Below are positions 35,587 through 45,789 of a DNA stretch of 64,000 bases, piece after piece. The first letter of the stretch is position 1. The number at the start of each line of letters is the position of its first letter. The notes under the pieces are model-generated. The model saw only the letters and a list, made by a program, of their open reading frames with translations, had not been told where the DNA came from and made no database searches. The position numbers and the translations under genes are program-made. Source of the stretch: Arenibacter sp. P308M17. GTDB taxonomy: Bacteria; Bacteroidota; Bacteroidia; Flavobacteriales; Flavobacteriaceae. The DNA is taken from the NCBI RefSeq assembly GCF_003426735.1, contig NZ_QVON01000001.1, positions 1 to 64,000 of the forward strand, in the 5' to 3' direction.

Positions 35587-36126
35587 ATGAACGAAGCTAG
35601 AGCAGCCGTACGTTACGCAAAAGCAATATTGGATCTGGCGGTAGAGAACAAGGCTACCGAACAGGTGGAGAAGGATTTTCGTAAGATATTATCCACTATA
35701 GTTGATAGTACCGAACTTCAGGAGATGTTGGGAAGTCCCGTATTAAAGAGTGAGCTTAAGAAGAACGCATTATTGGAAATCTTCAAGGGTTGCGACGCTG
35801 TTACGAATGGACTAATTTCCACTTTGGTGGACAATAAACGTATTTCAATTTTGGGCGATGTTGCCGAGAAGTTCATTATTTTAAATGAAGCCCGTAAAGG
35901 TCAGGGTGTAGCATATGTAACCACTGCGGTTCCTTTAAGCACCGATTTGGAGAAACAGATATTGAGCAAAGTAGTCGAGCTTACAGGTAATGAAACCACT
36001 ATAGAGAACAAAGTGGACGAGCGTATTATAGGAGGTTTTATTCTGCGCGTTGGAGATTTGCAATATGACGCAAGTATTGCCAATAAATTAAGTAATTTGA
36101 AAAGAGAGTTTACAAATAGTCTATAA
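35587..36126 (+). CDS. atpH: ATP synthase F1 subunit delta
   Basis: The 179-residue protein has the OSCP/delta features: an N-terminal six-helix domain starting EARAAVRYAKAILDLAVE and a C-terminal block DERIIGGFILRVGDLQYDAS. It joins the top of the alpha3beta3 head to subunit b. It lies between atpF and atpA. Confidence 0.93.
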   Translation: MNEARAAVRYAKAILDLAVENKATEQVEKDFRKILSTIVDSTELQEMLGSPVLKSELKKNALLEIFKGCDAVTNGLISTLVDNKRISILGDVAEKFIILNEARKGQGVAYVTTAVPLSTDLEKQILSKVVELTGNETTIENKVDERIIGGFILRVGDLQYDASIANKLSNLKREFTNSL

Positions 36127-36184
36127 ATAATTTTTTTGGACGGACTTGGGTTTCAAGGGTGTCCTAATCTTATATCTATAACAA

Positions 36185-37759
36185 ATGGCAGGAGTAAAAG
36201 CCGCTGAAGTATCAGCAATATTAAAGAAGCAGTTGTCGGGATTTGAAGCATCAGCTTCATTAAACGAGGTAGGTACCGTTCTACAAGTTGGTGATGGTAT
36301 CGCTAGGGTTTATGGATTATCTAATGTCCAATATGGGGAATTGGTTGAATTTGAAGGGGGACTTCAGGGGATCGTTCTTAACTTGGAAGAAGATAACGTT
36401 GGTGTTGTATTGTTGAGCCCCTCAAGAAATGTAAAGGAAGGTTCTGTTGTAAAACGCACCCAGACCATTGCCTCCATTAAAGTAGGTGAAGGCATTGTGG
36501 GCCGTGTTGTAGATACACTGGGATCTCCCATTGATGGCAAGGGACCGATAACCGGGGATTTATATGAGCTGCCATTGGAGCGTAAGGCACCAGGGGTTAT
36601 TTTCCGTCAGCCGGTGAATGAGCCATTGCAGACCGGGATTAAGGCCATAGATGCCATGATTCCTGTGGGCAGGGGCCAACGTGAGTTGGTTATCGGCGAC
36701 CGTCAGACCGGTAAGACAACCGTTTGTGTGGATACCATCTTAAATCAGAAAGAGTTTTACGAAGCAGGTAAACCTGTATATTGTATCTATGTTGCCATAG
36801 GGCAAAAAGCCTCTACGGTGGCAAATATTGCCAAAACATTGGAAGACGCCGGGGCTTTGGCCTATACCACAATTGTGGCGGCAAATGCTTCCGATCCTGC
36901 TTCCATGCAGGTGTATGCACCATTTGCCGGCGCGGCAATTGGAGAATATTTCAGGGACACCGGCAGACCCGCTTTGATTATATACGATGATTTGTCAAAA
37001 CAGGCAGTTGCCTACCGTGAGATATCGTTATTGTTAAGACGCCCACCAGGACGTGAGGCCTATCCCGGGGATGTATTTTACCTTCACTCCAGATTATTGG
37101 AGCGTGCCGCAAAGGTTATCGCGGACGATAAGATTGCCGCAAACATGAACGATTTACCGGACGTACTTAAACCAATGGTAAAAGGTGGGGGATCATTAAC
37201 GGCTTTGCCCATTATTGAAACCCAGGCAGGGGATGTTTCGGCCTATATTCCTACCAACGTAATCTCTATTACGGACGGACAGATTTTCTTGACCCAGGAT
37301 CTTTTCAACCAAGGGGTACGTCCGGCGATCAACGTAGGAATTTCAGTATCACGTGTTGGAGGTAACGCCCAAATAAAATCAATGAAAAAGGTGGCCGGTA
37401 CCTTAAAATTGGATCAGGCACAGTTCCGTGAGTTGGAAGCTTTCGCCAAATTTGGTTCGGATCTGGATGGCGCTACCTTGAATGTTATTGAAAAAGGACG
37501 TAGAAATGTTGAGATTCTTAAACAAGCACAGAACGATCCCTTTACAGTAGAAGATCAGGTAGCTATAATTTATGCCGGTTCCAAGAACTTGTTGAGCAAA
37601 GTTCCTGTGGAGAAGGTAAAGGAGTTTGAGAGGGACTATCTGGAGTTTTTGAATGCTAAGCACAGGGATGTTCTGGATCAGCTTAAGGCAGGAAAGTTGA
37701 CAGATGAGGTGATAGATGTTTTAACTTCTGTGGCCAAAGATCTATCCGCTAAATATTAA
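36185..37759 (+). CDS. atpA: ATP synthase F1 subunit alpha
   Basis: The 524-residue protein has a Walker A motif GDRQTGKTT near residue 173, the alpha signature [20 protein letters not shown] and the arginine finger in [14 protein letters not shown]. Length and order are normal. It forms the non-catalytic part of the F1 head. The catalytic beta subunit gene (atpD) is not in this window. Confidence 0.97.
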   Translation: MAGVKAAEVSAILKKQLSGFEASASLNEVGTVLQVGDGIARVYGLSNVQYGELVEFEGGLQGIVLNLEEDNVGVVLLSPSRNVKEGSVVKRTQTIASIKVGEGIVGRVVDTLGSPIDGKGPITGDLYELPLERKAPGVIFRQPVNEPLQTGIKAIDAMIPVGRGQRELVIGDRQTGKTTVCVDTILNQKEFYEAGKPVYCIYVAIGQKASTVANIAKTLEDAGALAYTTIVAANASDPASMQVYAPFAGAAIGEYFRDTGRPALIIYDDLSKQAVAYREISLLLRRPPGREAYPGDVFYLHSRLLERAAKVIADDKIAANMNDLPDVLKPMVKGGGSLTALPIIETQAGDVSAYIPTNVISITDGQIFLTQDLFNQGVRPAINVGISVSRVGGNAQIKSMKKVAGTLKLDQAQFRELEAFAKFGSDLDGATLNVIEKGRRNVEILKQAQNDPFTVEDQVAIIYAGSKNLLSKVPVEKVKEFERDYLEFLNAKHRDVLDQLKAGKLTDEVIDVLTSVAKDLSAKY

Positions 37760-37864
37760 GAGAGTATTTCTTTCCGTCTTCTTGGACAAAGTAAGATAGG
37801 AAAAAGTGAATAAATGAATGTCTAACACAGTATTCCTCTCCTTGGGAGAGCTTAAGTGGAGCCT

Positions 37865-38725
37865 ATGGCCAATTTAAAAGAAATACGTAATAGGATTGCT
37901 TCGGTATCTTCAACGATGCAGATTACCAGTGCCATGAAAATGGTATCTGCTGCCAAGTTGAAGAAGGCCCAGGATGCCATTACCGCAATGCGCCCATATT
38001 CCGATAAATTATCGGAACTTTTGCAAAACCTTAGTGCTAGTTTGGATGCGGATTCCGGGAGCAAGTTTGCCGATAATCGTCCAGTGAAAAAGGTTTTGAT
38101 CGTGGCCATAACCTCTAACCGGGGTTTATGCGGTGCATTTAACACGAATATCCTAAAGCAAAGTGCGCTGCTGGCAAGGGAGACCTATGCGGACAAACAG
38201 GTAGATTTTGTTGCCATTGGAAAGAAGGCCAACGATATTTTAAAGAAAAAGAACAAGGTTATCGCCAACCACAGTTCAGTTTATGACGACCTAACGTTCG
38301 ATAATGTGGCGGTCATTGCCGAGGAGTTGATGGATCTGTTTACCACAGGGGCATATGACAAGATCGAAATTGTTTATAACAAATTCAAGAATGCGGCCAC
38401 ACAAATCGTTATGACAGAGCAATTCTTGCCCATAGTTCCTGTAGAGGGGGAGGCCAATTTGGCAGCTGATTATATTTTTGAGCCCTCTAAGGCGGGGATT
38501 GTAGAACAATTGATTCCAAAATCATTAAAGACCCAGTTGTATAAAGGAGTGCGCGATTCGTTTGCCAGTGAACATGGGGCACGTATGACCGCTATGCACA
38601 AGGCAACGGACAATGCGACCGATTTAAGAAATCAGTTGAAACTTACCTATAACAAAGCAAGACAAGCTGCCATCACCGGCGAGATTTTAGAAATTGTTGG
38701 TGGTGCCGAAGCACTGAACAATTAG
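37865..38725 (+). CDS. atpG: ATP synthase F1 subunit gamma
   Basis: From the ATG at 37865 the protein has 286 residues. It starts MANLKEIRNRIASVSSTMQI and ends with the conserved NKARQAAITGEILEIVGGAEA. Gamma is the rotating central stalk. An upstream in-frame GTG (37856) is less likely because the family begins with MANLK. The last codons and the stop lie in the first copy of a 54-bp tandem repeat. The atp operon ends here without atpD or atpC. Confidence 0.95.
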   Translation: MANLKEIRNRIASVSSTMQITSAMKMVSAAKLKKAQDAITAMRPYSDKLSELLQNLSASLDADSGSKFADNRPVKKVLIVAITSNRGLCGAFNTNILKQSALLARETYADKQVDFVAIGKKANDILKKKNKVIANHSSVYDDLTFDNVAVIAEELMDLFTTGAYDKIEIVYNKFKNAATQIVMTEQFLPIVPVEGEANLAADYIFEPSKAGIVEQLIPKSLKTQLYKGVRDSFASEHGARMTAMHKATDNATDLRNQLKLTYNKARQAAITGEILEIVGGAEALNN

Positions 38726-38863
38726 GCGGAGCGGTAGCGGAGCCAAATTTTCCCAGCAACTGAAGCACTGAACAATTAGGCGGAGCGGTAGCGGAGCCAA
38801 ATTTTCCCAGCAACTGAAGCACTGAACAATTAGGCGGAGCGGTAGCGGAGCCAAATTTTCCTG
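38708..38863. repeat. 54-bp tandem repeat starting in the atpG 3' end
   Basis: Three copies begin at 38708, 38762 and 38816 with a period of exactly 54 bp. The first begins in the atpG codons EALNN-stop, so each later copy contains a duplicate of the atpG end with its stop codon. Copies one and two are identical apart from the start. The third diverges after about 46 bases. A further fragment (agcactgaacaatt) lies at 38921-38934. The core ggcggagcggtagcggagcc is much richer in GC than its surroundings. Confidence 0.85.
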
Positions 38864-38981
38864 GGAGCGGAGGCTTTGAACAATTAAAAAGCCGCCAGGG
38901 TTTCAAATTGTTAATTGCTAAGCACTGAACAATTGGGTACATTTTAATTTAGCTGACCCTATTGTAGAATTATAATAATAA

Positions 38982-39013
38982 GCCTCACAGGAATGTGGGG
39001 CTTTTATATTTTT
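38982..39013 (+). terminator. Intrinsic terminator of the atp operon
   Basis: GCCTCAC and GTGGGGC form a 7-bp stem with one wobble pair and a 6-base loop, followed by CTTTTATATTTTT. It lies past the atpG tandem repeat and ends the plus-strand operon. Confidence 0.7.
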
Positions 39014-39054
39014 AAAGATATTGGGATGGTTAATTACCGAACAAGCTAATTTAC

Positions 39055-39062
39055 TAACTTTG
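39055..39062 (+). promoter_or_regulatory. -7 promoter box of the flippase-dut operon
   Basis: TAACTTTG matches the consensus exactly and lies 47 bases before the TTG start of the flippase gene. Confidence 0.5.
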
Positions 39063-39109
39063 CGGGCATCGATTAAATGCCTAATTTTAGAGCTAATTCA
39101 TAGATTTCT

Positions 39110-40573
39110 TTGAATCCACTTAAAAAACTATTTAAACAGACGTTTATCTATGGTTTGGCTACGGTCTTGCCCCGGATGTTATCGTTTCTTTTAACCCCCT
39201 TATATGTCACTGTGCTACCCACGGATGGATACGGGGAAGTTTCCATTATTTTTGCGTGGTTTGCTATTTTTAATGTGTTATTGGCCTATGGTATGGAAAC
39301 GGCCTTTTTCCGTTTTTACAACGATACATCCCTAAATAAGAAAACGGTTGTTACCACTTCATTGATTTCCATTGGGGCCTCTTCCTTTATTTTCCTGCTC
39401 CTGGCTTTTATGTTTAAAGAGGCTATATCATCAATAAGTGATATAGATCCACAATTTATTTCTTATGCGATATTGATTCTTGTTTTGGATGCTTTGGTGA
39501 TCATTCCGTTTTCCTGGTTAAGAGCCAATGAAAAACCAATGAGATATGCCTTGGTCAAGATTGCCAATGTAATAATCAACCTAGGACTCAATTGTTTTTT
39601 CTTATTAATTCTTCCAATATTGGTGAAAAGCAATCCAGATGCGTTATTAAGCAGTCTTTACAAGCCTAACTTTGAAATCTCCTATATATTCATCTCTATG
39701 TTGATTGCCAGTGGCACCACTCTCCTTTTGATGTTGCGCCTATATTTAAGAAGGCCCTACGTCTTCGACAGGTTTATATGGAGCAGCATGATGAAATATG
39801 CTGCCCCTGTTTTAGTGGCTGGTATTGCCTTTACCGTCAATGAGGTGTTTGATCGAATTATGTTGGATTGGCTATTGCCAAACGATATTGCCGAGAGTGA
39901 GATTGGGAAATATTCTGCCTGCTACAAGCTTACCTTATTCATGACGTTATTTGCAACGGCCTTTAGGATGGGAATAGAACCCTTTTTCTTTAGTCACTCC
40001 AAAAGTGATAATCCGCAAAGGGCCTATGCACAGATTACCAATTATTTTGTAATCTTGGGAAGTGTTATTTTACTTTCCGTTGTGGTCTATGCCGATGTCC
40101 TTAAACTATTCATTGTTCCCAATTCGGATTATTGGGAGGCCATGTCTGTAGTGCCCATAATTATTTTGGCCAGTTTTTGCCTGGGAATTTACCACAACCT
40201 ATCGGTGTGGTACAAAGTAACGGACCGTACAAAATTTGGGGCTTATATTTCCCTCATAGGGGCAGTCCTAACAATAATTATCAATTTTGCCTTTATTCCC
40301 TATTTTGGATATGTGGCCTCTGCCGTGGCAACTTTGGTAGCCTATGCCTCTATGGTAATATTGTCCTTCTTTTTTGGCAGAATGTATTACCCGATTCCTT
40401 ATAACCATAGAAAAATTGTTTTTTACCTAGTGGTTTCAATCTTATTTTCCATGCTATCTTTTTACGTTTTCAATCGTAATTTGATTATTGGGAGTATATT
40501 TTTCATTATATTCTTGGGGATGGTATACAGGCTTGAAAGCGATAAATTAAAACAAATATTTCTTAGAAAATGA
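39110..40573 (+). CDS. Polysaccharide biosynthesis flippase (MOP superfamily)
   Basis: The 487-residue membrane protein has about fourteen spans and begins [21 protein letters not shown], followed by FLLTPLYV, typical of Wzx/MurJ-like exporters in Bacteroidota. The TTG at 39110 is the most upstream plausible start, as no ATG precedes the conserved N-terminus. It overlaps dut by 4 bp (ATGA). This flippase-dut pairing is conserved in flavobacteria as far as I recall. The substrate is not known from sequence. Confidence 0.85.
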   Translation: MNPLKKLFKQTFIYGLATVLPRMLSFLLTPLYVTVLPTDGYGEVSIIFAWFAIFNVLLAYGMETAFFRFYNDTSLNKKTVVTTSLISIGASSFIFLLLAFMFKEAISSISDIDPQFISYAILILVLDALVIIPFSWLRANEKPMRYALVKIANVIINLGLNCFFLLILPILVKSNPDALLSSLYKPNFEISYIFISMLIASGTTLLLMLRLYLRRPYVFDRFIWSSMMKYAAPVLVAGIAFTVNEVFDRIMLDWLLPNDIAESEIGKYSACYKLTLFMTLFATAFRMGIEPFFFSHSKSDNPQRAYAQITNYFVILGSVILLSVVVYADVLKLFIVPNSDYWEAMSVVPIIILASFCLGIYHNLSVWYKVTDRTKFGAYISLIGAVLTIIINFAFIPYFGYVASAVATLVAYASMVILSFFFGRMYYPIPYNHRKIVFYLVVSILFSMLSFYVFNRNLIIGSIFFIIFLGMVYRLESDKLKQIFLRK

Positions 40574-41004
40574 CCATAAAAATTATCAATAAATCCGTTC
40601 ATCCCTTACCCGATTATGAAACATTGGCTTCCGCCGGGATGGATTTAAGGGCCAATCTCACAGCATCCGTTTTGTTGCAACCTATGGAAAGAACTATAAT
40701 AAAGACGGGTCTTTTCCTGGAGCTTCCAATTGGTTATGAGGCACAGGTTAGACCGCGAAGCGGGTTGGCGGCGAAAAAAGGGATCACCGTTCTAAATGCT
40801 CCTGGCACGGTCGATGCCGATTATAGGGGGGAAGTAGGGGTAATACTGATTAATCTGTCGACCGAGGCCTTTACCATAGAGAATGGGGAGCGTATCGCCC
40901 AATTGGTCATTGCCAAGCATGAAAGGGCAGAGTGGCACTCGGTGGAGGAGCTTTCGGAAACTTCGAGGGGAGCAGGAGGATTTGGCAGTACCGGGGTGAA
41001 ATAA
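40570..41004 (+). CDS. dut: dUTP diphosphatase
   Basis: The 144-residue trimeric dUTPase shows all five motifs: [45 protein letters not shown] and the C-terminal [10 protein letters not shown]. It hydrolyses dUTP to dUMP, keeping uracil out of DNA and feeding dTMP synthesis. It is translationally coupled to the upstream flippase gene. Confidence 0.96.
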   Translation: MTIKIINKSVHPLPDYETLASAGMDLRANLTASVLLQPMERTIIKTGLFLELPIGYEAQVRPRSGLAAKKGITVLNAPGTVDADYRGEVGVILINLSTEAFTIENGERIAQLVIAKHERAEWHSVEELSETSRGAGGFGSTGVK

Positions 41005-41176
41005 AACCCTGGGAGAACAGGGTGGGTTCTGGCATTATCACTAATTTTATGGAGGCGTAGGATTGTCTGCTTATTAACTTGCGGGAAACTGTCCAAATAA
41101 AAGTAATTAAGGGCCGTCCAATCCTGGGTTTAAGTGGATCATGGCTTTAGGGATGTTTGTTTAGAAGAGCTTGCAA

Positions 41177-42100
41177 ATGGGAAGGAGGATACACATATTT
41201 ATTTTTGCCTTGGGGTTGGTGTTAATTCCAAGGACTGGTTGTGCCCAAGACAATGAAATTAAGGAAGAAGGGAGTGCCGATATGTTTTTGGAAGAGTATA
41301 CCGATGAGTTTCAGGAAAAATTCTTTGAGGCATTAAAGCAAAAAGGCATTGAAAACTACGATAGGGCAATACATCTCTTCTTGGAATGTAAACGCCTGGA
41401 TCCGGACAATTCCGTTTTGGACTATGAACTGGCCAAGGCCTACTTGGCATCCAAACAGTTTGATTTGGCCAAGCAATACGGTATTGCTGCCTTGAATGCA
41501 AGGCCTGATAATTTTTGGGTGTTGAATAGCCTGGTAGATATTGCGCAGCGACAGGGGTTGGACTTGGACGCGGCAAAAGATAGGATTCCTTATAATAATA
41601 CCAAACTCCAGGAAAATCTCGCTACCATCTATTTTAAGCGGGAAAACTATGAAAGTGCCTTAAAGATTCTTAATGGCATGCAGGTTTCTGCATTTTCCAA
41701 GGATCTAACCTCAAGAATAAACAGTTCTATTGAGAGCAAGGAAAATACTAAGGATACAATTGTGGTAGCGGTTGAAAAGGAAAGCCCTATGGATGTTTAT
41801 GTATCCAATATTTCTGGTTATTTGACAAAAGGCGATTTTAATAATGCAGTATCCGCTAGTGGGGAGGCCTTAGAGAATTTTCCGGCGCAACCCTATTTTT
41901 ATTACACTTACGGACTTAGTTTAAATAAGGTAAAGAAGTACAAGGAGGCCATTGACATATTGGAGTCGGGGTTGGATTATTTATTGGACGATGTTGATCT
42001 TGCCAATAAAATGTACAAAGAATTAGTGGATGCTAACAATGCTTTGGGAAATTCTTCCAAAGCAAATATGTATCTTAGTAAATTAAAATCCGGGTCGTAA
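41177..42100 (+). CDS. Exported TPR-repeat protein
   Basis: From the ATG at 41177 the protein has 307 residues: a signal peptide ending near GCAQ, then TPR-like helices across about residues 45-140 (YDRAIHLFLECKRLDPDN, VLDYELAKAYLASKQFDLA) and again near 210-300. No enzyme motif is seen. It is followed by the DUF4292 lipoprotein (4-bp gap) and the EnvC-like gene (1-bp gap), so the three form an operon for envelope work. An in-frame TTG six bases upstream is less likely. Confidence 0.75.
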   Translation: MGRRIHIFIFALGLVLIPRTGCAQDNEIKEEGSADMFLEEYTDEFQEKFFEALKQKGIENYDRAIHLFLECKRLDPDNSVLDYELAKAYLASKQFDLAKQYGIAALNARPDNFWVLNSLVDIAQRQGLDLDAAKDRIPYNNTKLQENLATIYFKRENYESALKILNGMQVSAFSKDLTSRINSSIESKENTKDTIVVAVEKESPMDVYVSNISGYLTKGDFNNAVSASGEALENFPAQPYFYYTYGLSLNKVKKYKEAIDILESGLDYLLDDVDLANKMYKELVDANNALGNSSKANMYLSKLKSGS

Positions 42101-42104
42101 ATCT

Positions 42105-42890
42105 ATGATATACTTTATTAAGAGACTTCAAAAATGGGCCATACTTTGCATTTTTGTGGTATTGGTGTTTTCTTGCAAGTCTACAAGCCTAATTAAAAGC
42201 GGTTCGGTAGATGGGAATTTGACCGCCAAGGCGGTCATTAGAAACCACTATTATTCCCATTTTAATTTTAAAACCCTAAGTGGAAAAATGAAGATAGATT
42301 ATTCTGATGGGGAAAGCAGTCAAAGCGTAAGTGTTAGTTTTAGGATGGAAAAGGATAAGGCCATTTGGTTAAGTGCCCCCTTAGGAATCGTAAAAGCATA
42401 CATTACACCGGAAAGGGTATCGTTTTATAACAAGTTGGACAATGAATATTTTGACGGGAATTTTTCCTATTTGAGTCAATTATTGGGAACCGACCTTAAC
42501 TTTCAAAAGGTACAAAATCTTCTTTTGGGAGAACCTCTTTTCGATTTAAGGGATGAAAAGTATATGGTGGAAATCGCCAACGAAAATTATCAGTTGAAAC
42601 CAAAAAAAGCTGGAGAGCTATTTAAAACACTGTTTCAAATTGAACCCTTGAATTATAAAATGGCTGTGCAGCAGTTGTCGCAACCATGGGAGAAACGACT
42701 ACTGGAAATCAATTATAAGGATTATCAAAAGGTTAATAAATGGACTTTGCCCGGGGAGATAGCTATTTTGGCAGTTGATGGGGATAATACCAATAATATT
42801 ACCTTGGAGTTTCGGAACATGGAATTTAATAAGACGTTGAATTTTCCTTACAATATACCAAATGGTTTTAAGGAAATTGTATTAAATTAA
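42105..42890 (+). CDS. DUF4292 family lipoprotein
   Basis: The 261-residue protein has a lipoprotein signal (lipid Cys at residue 24, VLVFSCKST) and the DUF4292 pattern, including FKTLSGKMKIDYSDG, WLSAPLGIVKAYITPERV and LLLGEPLFDLRDEKY. The pattern of long beta strands suggests a LolA/LolB-like curved sheet that could bind lipid. That is inference. It lies between a TPR protein and an EnvC-like factor. Confidence 0.8.
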   Translation: MIYFIKRLQKWAILCIFVVLVFSCKSTSLIKSGSVDGNLTAKAVIRNHYYSHFNFKTLSGKMKIDYSDGESSQSVSVSFRMEKDKAIWLSAPLGIVKAYITPERVSFYNKLDNEYFDGNFSYLSQLLGTDLNFQKVQNLLLGEPLFDLRDEKYMVEIANENYQLKPKKAGELFKTLFQIEPLNYKMAVQQLSQPWEKRLLEINYKDYQKVNKWTLPGEIAILAVDGDNTNNITLEFRNMEFNKTLNFPYNIPNGFKEIVLN

Positions 42891-42891
42891 T

Positions 42892-44136
42892 ATGAGAAGT
42901 AATCCCTCTTATATAGTTTATTTTCTTTTAGTTGTGTTTTTTCTTTTTAGTCATATAACAATGGCTCAGACGAATGAACAGAAGGCCTTGGAATCCAAAC
43001 GGGAGCAACTCCAAAAGGAAATATCCGAAATTAACCGATTGTTGTTCGCAGAAAAAAAGGAAAAGGGAAATGTCCTGGAACAGATGGAGGCCATGGACCA
43101 AAAGATTAATGTGCGCCAACAGTTGATCCGGGTCACCAATCAGCAGTCCAATTTACTTAATAGACAGATAAACACCAATGTGCGGAACATTGGAAAACTG
43201 CGCAATGATTTGGCTTTTCTAAAGGAAGAATACGGGAATATGATTCAAAAGTCCTATCAGAATAAATCCGGACAGAGTAGGTTGATGTTTCTTTTGTCCT
43301 CCGAGAATTTTTTACAAGCTTTTAAGCGCTTCCAGTATATGAAGCAATATACCCAATACAGAAAAGAGCAGGGAGAGCAAATTGTGGGCAAGACAAATGA
43401 GCTTACCCAATTGAATAGGGACCTTTCGGAACAACGTAAGGAAAAAGACAGACTGGTAGCTGAAAATACCCAGATCAAAGATCAGCTGTTCAAGGAAATC
43501 CAGTCCCAAAAGGAATTGCTTAAGAGTATAAGGAAGAACGAAAGCAAATATGCTGTGGCCATTGAAAATAAAAAGAAGGAGGCCAAGAGGATCGATGAAC
43601 AAATTGAAAGATTAATACGCAGTGCTATTGCAGCCTCCAATAGAGAGGCGAGTAAGTCCAGCAGTACAACCGCTACAAGTAGTAGTAAGTTTGTATTGAC
43701 TCCAGAGGCCACCATTGTGGCCAATAATTTCTCGGCCAACAAGGGAAAATTGATCTGGCCTGTAGAAAAAGGGATCAAAAGGCAGGGGTTCGGGGTTTAT
43801 AGTGACGCCGTGTATCCCGGAATTAAGCACGAAAGTAATGGGGTGATCATTGCCACTGATGAGGGATCCAAAGCCAGGGCCATCTTTGAAGGGGAGGTTA
43901 TAGCCATCCTGTCCGTTCCAGGAGGAAACAAGGGGGTACAGATTAAACATGGTAACTATATAAGTACCTATTACAACCTTTCCCGGGTTTATGTAAAGAA
44001 GGGAGATAAGGTAAACACCAAGTCGGATTTGGGGGATATTTACACCAGCAAATCCAGCGGCACTACCCAGTTGAAATTTTATCTTTACAAGGATACTACC
44101 CGTCTTAATCCTGAGGAATGGATATATCAACTATAA
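42892..44136 (+). CDS. EnvC-like murein hydrolase activator (inactive M23 domain)
   Basis: The 414-residue exported protein has a signal segment (to about residue 25), a long coiled coil (about 28-250, two heptad-rich stretches) and a C-terminal LytM/M23 fold. The zinc ligands are missing: the HxxxD site reads HESNG and the HLHFE site reads TQLKFYL. As in E. coli EnvC, the domain is therefore expected to bind and switch on an amidase rather than to cut peptidoglycan itself. It is the last gene of the TPR-DUF4292 operon. Confidence 0.88.
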   Translation: MRSNPSYIVYFLLVVFFLFSHITMAQTNEQKALESKREQLQKEISEINRLLFAEKKEKGNVLEQMEAMDQKINVRQQLIRVTNQQSNLLNRQINTNVRNIGKLRNDLAFLKEEYGNMIQKSYQNKSGQSRLMFLLSSENFLQAFKRFQYMKQYTQYRKEQGEQIVGKTNELTQLNRDLSEQRKEKDRLVAENTQIKDQLFKEIQSQKELLKSIRKNESKYAVAIENKKKEAKRIDEQIERLIRSAIAASNREASKSSSTTATSSSKFVLTPEATIVANNFSANKGKLIWPVEKGIKRQGFGVYSDAVYPGIKHESNGVIIATDEGSKARAIFEGEVIAILSVPGGNKGVQIKHGNYISTYYNLSRVYVKKGDKVNTKSDLGDIYTSKSSGTTQLKFYLYKDTTRLNPEEWIYQL

Positions 44137-44142
44137 AATAAT

Positions 44143-44985
44143 TTGAAATTGAAGAATTTAACGGATTTGAAGGGAACCTTTACGCTGCACAATGGCGTGG
44201 AGATGCCCTATTTTGGTTTAGGGGTGTATTTGTCCAAAGATGGAAAGGAGGTTGTCAATGTCGTAAAATGGGCGTTGCAGGATGGTTACCGCCATATAGA
44301 CACTGCTTCTGTATATATGAATGAAGAGGGGGTGGGACAAGGGATCAAGGAAAGTGCCGTAGATCGTAAAGATATATTTGTAGTGAGCAAGGTTTGGAAT
44401 AGCGATCAAGGCTATGAAAGTACTATTAAGTCATACGAGGCCAGTTTAAAGCGATTGAATCTGGACTATTTGGACCTTTACTTGGTACATTGGCCGGTAA
44501 AGGGGAAATATAGGGAGACTTGGCGTGCAATGGAATATTTGTACAAGCATAAAGGGGTAAGGGCCATTGGAGTAAGTAATTTTATGCAGCACCACTTAGA
44601 AGATCTTATTTCTTCCTCGGAAATTGTCCCCATGGTAAACCAAATGGAATTTCACCCTTATTTGGTGCAACAGGATTTGATCGATTTTTGCAACAAAAAT
44701 ACCATTCAGTATGAAGCATGGTCCCCATTGATGCAAGGGCATATCTTTGAATTGGATATGATGAAGGAAATGGCTGCAAAATACAATAAGACCATTGCCC
44801 AAATTGTATTGCGCTGGGATTTACAAAAGGGGGTTGTCACCATTCCAAAATCTGCAAAAAAGGAACGGATTAGGGCCAATGCCAATATTTTTGATTTTGA
44901 ACTTGCTGCCGGGGATGTTAAAAAATTAGAGCAATTGGACTGTGGAAAAAGATTTGGTCCCGATCCCAATAATTTCGATTTTTAA
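44143..44985 (+). CDS. Aldo/keto reductase
   Basis: The 280-residue protein has GYRHIDTASVYMNEEGVG (Asp and Tyr of the tetrad), VVSKVWN (Lys), YLVHWPV (His) and a C-terminal VTIPKSAKKERIRANANIFDF, which binds NADP(H). It reduces carbonyl compounds. The substrate is not evident. The start is a TTG 6 bp after the EnvC-like stop, and no ATG precedes the conserved region. It overlaps the convergent thioesterase gene by 4 bp. Confidence 0.88.
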   Translation: MKLKNLTDLKGTFTLHNGVEMPYFGLGVYLSKDGKEVVNVVKWALQDGYRHIDTASVYMNEEGVGQGIKESAVDRKDIFVVSKVWNSDQGYESTIKSYEASLKRLNLDYLDLYLVHWPVKGKYRETWRAMEYLYKHKGVRAIGVSNFMQHHLEDLISSSEIVPMVNQMEFHPYLVQQDLIDFCNKNTIQYEAWSPLMQGHIFELDMMKEMAAKYNKTIAQIVLRWDLQKGVVTIPKSAKKERIRANANIFDFELAAGDVKKLEQLDCGKRFGPDPNNFDF

Positions 44986-45494
44986 TCCATAAACAAGGCC
45001 TTCAGTTCGGTGGCATCCTTGGGCCTCATCTTGCCTGCAAGCACCAAACTGAGTTGTTTTCTGCGCAGGGCGGCCTCAAACCGTTCTATCTCCAGATCTG
45101 TTTCTGGCCTTAATTCGGGTACGGTAGTGGGTTTTCCACTATCGTCTACGGCTACAAAAGTGTAAATGGCCTCGTTAACCTTGGATCTCTCGCCATTAAA
45201 ACGGTCTTCCATCCAAACATCTATAAATACTTCCATGGAGGTCCTGAAGGCCCTGGAAACGGCTGCCTCTACCGAAACAACGCTTCCTACCGGAACCGCT
45301 TGGTTAAAGGCTACATGGTTTACGGAAGCGGTAACGGTTATACGTCTGCTGTGGCGTCTGGCGGCTATACTTGCAGCACGGTCCATTCTAGCCAATAATT
45401 CACCTCCGAACAAGTTGTTCAAAGGATTGGTTTCACTTGGAAGGACCATATCGGTCATCAAGGTACGCGATTCACTGGGCGTCTTTGGCTCCAT
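44982..45494 (-). CDS. Acyl-CoA thioesterase, hotdog fold
   Basis: The 170-residue protein shows the hotdog core with PLNNLFGGELLARMDRAASIAA, where NxxGG-type and Asp residues are as in YciA/BFIT-type thioesterases, followed by ASVNHVAFNQAVPVGSVV. It hydrolyses acyl-CoA. The acyl preference is unknown. It is transcribed against the aldo/keto reductase. Confidence 0.85.
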   Translation of the reverse strand: MEPKTPSESRTLMTDMVLPSETNPLNNLFGGELLARMDRAASIAARRHSRRITVTASVNHVAFNQAVPVGSVVSVEAAVSRAFRTSMEVFIDVWMEDRFNGERSKVNEAIYTFVAVDDSGKPTTVPELRPETDLEIERFEAALRRKQLSLVLAGKMRPKDATELKALFMD

Positions 45495-45610
45495 ATTTAT
45501 TATCCAGTTATAAGTTAAAACCCCGCCTGAAAGTAGTGGGGCTGGCCTGCTTTTTCCGGCCTGTTCCCAATAGTTACTGGGATTAATTTTTATACATTTC
45601 GGGCGTCCAT

Positions 45611-45680
45611 AGTTGACAGTGGCGGTGGACAGTGAAATTTTTTTTTGCCAACTGGAAACTGCACACTTAGCTTACAGTCC
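45611..45680. repeat. Head-to-head heptamer array (site D)
   Basis: In the gap between the thioesterase and HU/SPOR genes the left arm reads agttgac, agtggcg, gtggaca (45611-45631) and the right arm gccaact, ggaaact, gcacact (45647-45667). The arms are related as reverse complements around an A/T core. A tail near 45678-45693 (ccttgtcaaggaaatt) resembles one after site E. No gene lies between the arms. Confidence 0.55.
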
Positions 45681-45789
45681 TTGTCAAGGAAATTTATCCC
45701 GTTCCAAAACTTATGTAATACCATTGCATAGTTTCGTCCGGGCAAAGATATATACATTGGTAATATTACGCTAAAAAGGGGAATGGGGA

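Noticed and set aside
38673-38942. Minus-strand frame of 89 residues with repeated 18-residue units
   Set aside because: It is created by the 54-bp tandem repeat being a multiple of three. It runs antisense into atpG and has no promoter or ribosome binding site.
43612-44130. Minus-strand frame of 172 residues within the EnvC-like gene
   Set aside because: It is antisense to a gene with clear coiled-coil and LytM features and shows no motifs.
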